Part shown: in pieces, positions 5,484 through 7,977 of the stretch
Position numbering within the stretch: position 1 is the first letter of the stretch
Layout: every line of letters begins with the position of its first letter
Assembly: GCA_016280345.1 (NCBI GenBank)
Contig: JAEEGN010000191.1
Span: 1 to 7,977, forward strand
Direction: 5' to 3'
Length of the DNA stretch: 7,977 nucleotides
Origin: Selenomonadaceae bacterium
Lineage (GTDB): Bacteria; Bacillota; Negativicutes; Selenomonadales; Selenomonadaceae
The notes under the pieces: model-generated
Seen by the model: the letters and a program-made list of their open reading frames with translations, nothing else
Database searches by the model: none
Told to the model about the DNA's origin: nothing
Made by a program: the position numbers and the translations under genes

Positions 5484-7977
5484 TCAGCTGTTCGCCTGAT
5501 GCTCCCGGACGATCTTTTCCCCTTCCGCCGCCAGCTCGTCATAGAGGGCCATGACGGACTCATGGTTGGCGCGGATGTATTCCAGGGCTTCCTTCTTATC
5601 GTCCTCGGTGGCTTCCTCGTCCAGATACCGCTTGCCCGCGAGTTCCAGCGCCTTCGCAGCCTCGGAGCAGGGCTGGCCGCCGATGGAAAGCGACGAGGAT
5701 TTCAGCGCGTGAACGAAGGTCGTGTAGTCCTTCCAGCTCTCCTGGGCCAGGGCTTCTTCCATCTCCTTCTTCTTTTCCTCGCGCATCCGGCAGAAGAGCG
5801 GCAGCAGGGGCCAGTAGAGTTTTTCCATGTTGCCGCAGTAACGCAGGCCAAGCTGGACGTCGAGGACGGGAAGCGGCGCGCCCCCGGCAGCGGCCTCGCC
5901 GGAAGGCGCACCGCTTTCGGCCGGCGGCGCCGCGCTTTCCGGATCCGACGAAGCCGTACTTTCCGGAGCCGGCGGCGGCGCGCTTTCCGGAGTCGGAGGC
6001 GGCGCGGCAGGCGCGGCGGCCTCCGTTCCCGGCTCATCCGCTGCCGCCATGTCCGGCGGCGCGTCCTTGACTTTCTCCGACGGCAGATAACGCCAGAGGG
6101 CCTCCTCCAGAAGCGTTGCCTCTACCGGCTTCGACAGGTAGTCGTTGAAGCCCTCTTTCAGGAACATCTCCCGCGCTCCCGAAACGGCGTTGGCGGTGAG
6201 AATGATGAAGGGCGTCCCCTGCGCGTTGGGGAGTTTGCGGGCGTGGTGCATCGTCTCGATGCCGTCCATACCCGGCATCATGTGGTCGAGGAACACCATA
6301 TCGTAGCGCCGCTCTCCCAACCGCTCCAGGCAGGCCTTGCCGCTCATGCAGGTATCGGCTTTCACCTGCGTCTGCTTCAGCAGACTGGTGGCAACCAGAA
6401 GGTTCATCTCGTTGTCGTCCACGATGAGGATCTCGGCCTCCGGCGCGATATGCTTCGCCCGGTATTTCTCATTCTGCCGGACGCCGGCCTCCATGCGGGC
6501 CGCGAAATCGCCGATGGGAGCCATATCGAGGACCGCCTGGGGTAAAAGGACCGTAAAGGTACTGCCCTGGCCGTAGACGCTTTCCAGCCGGATCTCGCCG
6601 TGCATGGACTCAATCAGGCTGTGGGTGATGGCGAGACCCAGGCCGGTTCCCTCGATGTTGCGGTTCTGCTTGATATCGAATCGCTCAAAGTCGTGGAACA
6701 TCTTCGCCTTGTCCTCGTCCCGGATACCGATGCCGGAGTCCCGGATGATGAAGCAGAAGGTGGCGACGCCCTTCTCCGCCCGCTCACAGCGGACGATGAA
6801 CTCGACGAAGCCTTCCTTCGTGTATTTGGCGGCGTTGGTCAGCAGGTTGACGAGAACCTGCTGCACCCGCACCACGTCGCCAAAGAGCTGATCGGGTATC
6901 GTCTCGTCGATTTCCATGCGGAACTCCAGGCCCTTGTCCTCGGCCCGGGGACGGGTGATGTTGATGACGTCATTCAGGAGACTGCTCATGTGGTAGCGGA
7001 CCTCGACGATCTCCATCTTGCCGGACTCGATCTTCGAGAAATCGAGGATATCGTTGATGAGGGACAGCAGGCTCCGGCCGGCGCCGGCGACGTTCTGGGC
7101 ATAGCGGAGGATCTGCGGGTTCTTCTCCTCCCTGAGGATCATCTCGTTCATGCCCAGGATGGCGTTGATCGGTGTCCGGATCTCATGACTCATGTTGGCA
7201 AGGAAGAGGCTCTTCGCCTGGTTCGCCCGGTCGGCGGTGATCTTCGCCTCACGCAGGACGTCGCTCTCGGCGGCTTTCTCGCGCACGAAGAACAGATAGG
7301 CGCTGATGGCGGCCAGCAGGAAAAGCCCCAGGCTGCCGACCCGGAGGATCAGGAGCTGAATGCTGGCGACCCGGTTGGCGATAACCCCCCAGGGAACGTA
7401 GCCGGTGATGACGAAATCGGCCTGGGTGAGATTCGAGCCGAAAAGGAAGAGCTCGCCCTGGGCGCACTCCGTATGGGCAGCGGCGGCCCGGTTCGTCAAG
7501 AGCGCGTCCCGCAGGCTGGCAAGGCCGCTCCGGACGATTTCATCCTCGTAAACGATCATGTCCTTTTCCGCATAGTCCTGCGGGCGCACGATGACCTTCC
7601 CGTCCCGCTGGGTCACGATGGTGCGGATGGCGGGATCGTACTCGGAAAGGCCGAAGAACCCGGGCAGGGTGGATTCGTCATAGAGCCGGTAAAGAACGGC
7701 CCTCACGTTGTCCCCGTGCATGACCGGTACGGCGAAGATCAGTCCGCGGTTCACGCAGAAATCGGTGACAGCGTTGCCGCGGAAGCATTGCGGCAGGCGC
7801 GAGAAGTTCCATTTCGTGACGTTGGCCGACCGGTTGGCCTCATCACCCGGCCGCAAAAAGCCGGTATAGACGGTTTCCCGCTCCGTCGCCATCTGGTACA
7901 GGATCTCATCCATCGCCTCGGGATGCCGGGAAAGATAGGCAGCAGCGAAGGACAGCTCCGTGAACTCCCGGCGGCAG
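5484..7977 (-). CDS. Hybrid sensor histidine kinase with receiver and HPt domains, N-terminus cut by window edge
   Basis: An inner-membrane phosphorelay kinase of BarA/ArcB-like build, open to the right edge; about 830 residues are visible. Numbering from the internal Met at 7913: residues before about 183 form a probably extracytoplasmic sensor (Cache-like by its position and pattern, e.g. GLIFAVPVMHGDNVRAVLY), followed by one membrane helix (184-210). A short helical linker replaces a HAMP domain. HisKA has the phospho-acceptor His243 in NMSHEIRTP; the ATPase shows the N box with Asn356 and Asn360, G1 DSGIG (392-396), F box FHDFERF and G2 GTGLGL (422-427). The receiver has Asp499-Asp500, phospho-acceptor Asp543, Thr573 and Lys595, so it is intact. 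An Ala/Pro-rich linker (about 615-683) leads to an HPt domain with His735 in VHALKSSSLS. All four phosphotransfer stations are present; no DNA-binding or enzymatic output is fused, so a separate response regulator must exist. A first membrane helix is expected outside the window. Confidence 0.95.
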   Translation of the reverse strand, partial: CRREFTELSFAAAYLSRHPEAMDEILYQMATERETVYTGFLRPGDEANRSANVTKWNFSRLPQCFRGNAVTDFCVNRGLIFAVPVMHGDNVRAVLYRLYDESTLPGFFGLSEYDPAIRTIVTQRDGKVIVRPQDYAEKDMIVYEDEIVRSGLASLRDALLTNRAAAAHTECAQGELFLFGSNLTQADFVITGYVPWGVIANRVASIQLLILRVGSLGLFLLAAISAYLFFVREKAAESDVLREAKITADRANQAKSLFLANMSHEIRTPINAILGMNEMILREEKNPQILRYAQNVAGAGRSLLSLINDILDFSKIESGKMEIVEVRYHMSSLLNDVINITRPRAEDKGLEFRMEIDETIPDQLFGDVVRVQQVLVNLLTNAAKYTKEGFVEFIVRCERAEKGVATFCFIIRDSGIGIRDEDKAKMFHDFERFDIKQNRNIEGTGLGLAITHSLIESMHGEIRLESVYGQGSTFTVLLPQAVLDMAPIGDFAARMEAGVRQNEKYRAKHIAPEAEILIVDDNEMNLLVATSLLKQTQVKADTCMSGKACLERLGERRYDMVFLDHMMPGMDGIETMHHARKLPNAQGTPFIILTANAVSGAREMFLKEGFNDYLSKPVEATLLEEALWRYLPSEKVKDAPPDMAAADEPGTEAAAPAAPPPTPESAPPPAPESTASSDPESAAPPAESGAPSGEAAAGGAPLPVLDVQLGLRYCGNMEKLYWPLLPLFCRMREEKKKEMEEALAQESWKDYTTFVHALKSSSLSIGGQPCSEAAKALELAGKRYLDEEATEDDKKEALEYIRANHESVMALYDELAAEGEKIVREHQANS
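5912..6004 (-). repeat. In-frame degenerate minisatellite encoding the kinase linker
   Basis: Four imperfect copies of a unit starting CGCTTTCC or similar begin at 5912, 5933, 5957 and 5981, with periods of 21, 24 and 24 bases, all multiples of three. They encode a PES-containing motif (PES or AES every seven or eight residues) in the Ala/Pro-rich linker between receiver and HPt. Copy changes would alter linker length without breaking the frame. Confidence 0.6.

Noticed and set aside
4541..5563. A 340-codon open frame on the - strand opposite the glycosylase gene
   Set aside because: It overlaps the transformylase end, a strong terminator and the whole glycosylase gene, with no domain signature.
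5912..6004. Possible CRISPR array because of the 21-24 base periodicity
   Set aside because: The repeats are contiguous without spacers, degenerate, and in frame with a protein linker.
5166..6545. A 459-codon open frame on the + strand running through the glycosylase end and the kinase
   Set aside because: It crosses two real genes and both terminators, is Arg-rich over the kinase linker repeats and has no family motif; it is an antisense shadow.
1..7977. A new defence, biosynthetic or mobile system spanning the window
   Set aside because: Every long gene belongs to a well-known family and the orientations and terminators split them into separate units; no shared function or mobility signature is visible.

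Overview
This window is GC-rich (by eye around 60%) bacterial chromosome with ordinary housekeeping and accessory genes. The gene set fits an anaerobic fermenter: an iron-dependent alcohol dehydrogenase, an ATP-dependent phosphofructokinase, a stand-alone AICAR transformylase and a large hybrid sensor kinase. An anaerobic member of the Firmicutes is my best guess, perhaps a Negativicute (e.g. the Acidaminococcus/Selenomonas area), but nothing in the window proves this. There is no rRNA, tRNA, mobile element, CRISPR array or phage gene that I can see.

Layout. (1) Positions 1-2202, + strand: the 3' part of an iron-containing alcohol dehydrogenase, followed with almost no gap by an exported SGNH/GDSL-family hydrolase with two probable beta-sandwich (fibronectin-III-like) domains ahead of its catalytic domain. 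A strong, symmetrical terminator hairpin (2201-2238) closes this unit. (2) Positions 2279-3244, - strand: pfkA, converging on the same hairpin. (3) Positions 3245-3435: a divergent control region with a sigma70-type promoter for the rightward gene and two short perfect palindromes, one overlapping the -35 box. (4) Positions 3436-4608, + strand: an AICAR transformylase domain protein lacking the IMP cyclohydrolase half of normal PurH, closed by an intrinsic terminator (4615-4652). (5) Positions 4700-5365, + strand: a HhH-GPD DNA glycosylase of the 3-methyladenine (AlkA-like) type. (6) Positions 5366-5483: a convergent gap holding a long GC-rich hairpin without a T tract. (7) Positions 5484-7977, - strand: a hybrid histidine kinase (periplasmic sensor - membrane helix - HisKA - HATPase - receiver - Ala/Pro-rich linker - HPt) whose N-terminus lies beyond the right edge.

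The genes do not form one pathway. PfkA and the alcohol dehydrogenase belong to fermentative carbon flow, the transformylase to purine synthesis, the glycosylase to base-excision repair, and the kinase starts a phosphorelay whose response regulator is not in view. I found no convincing new multi-gene system. The items most worth a second look are the split purine enzyme, the palindromes between pfkA and that enzyme, the cysteine-bearing exported esterase, and the repeat-built linker of the kinase.
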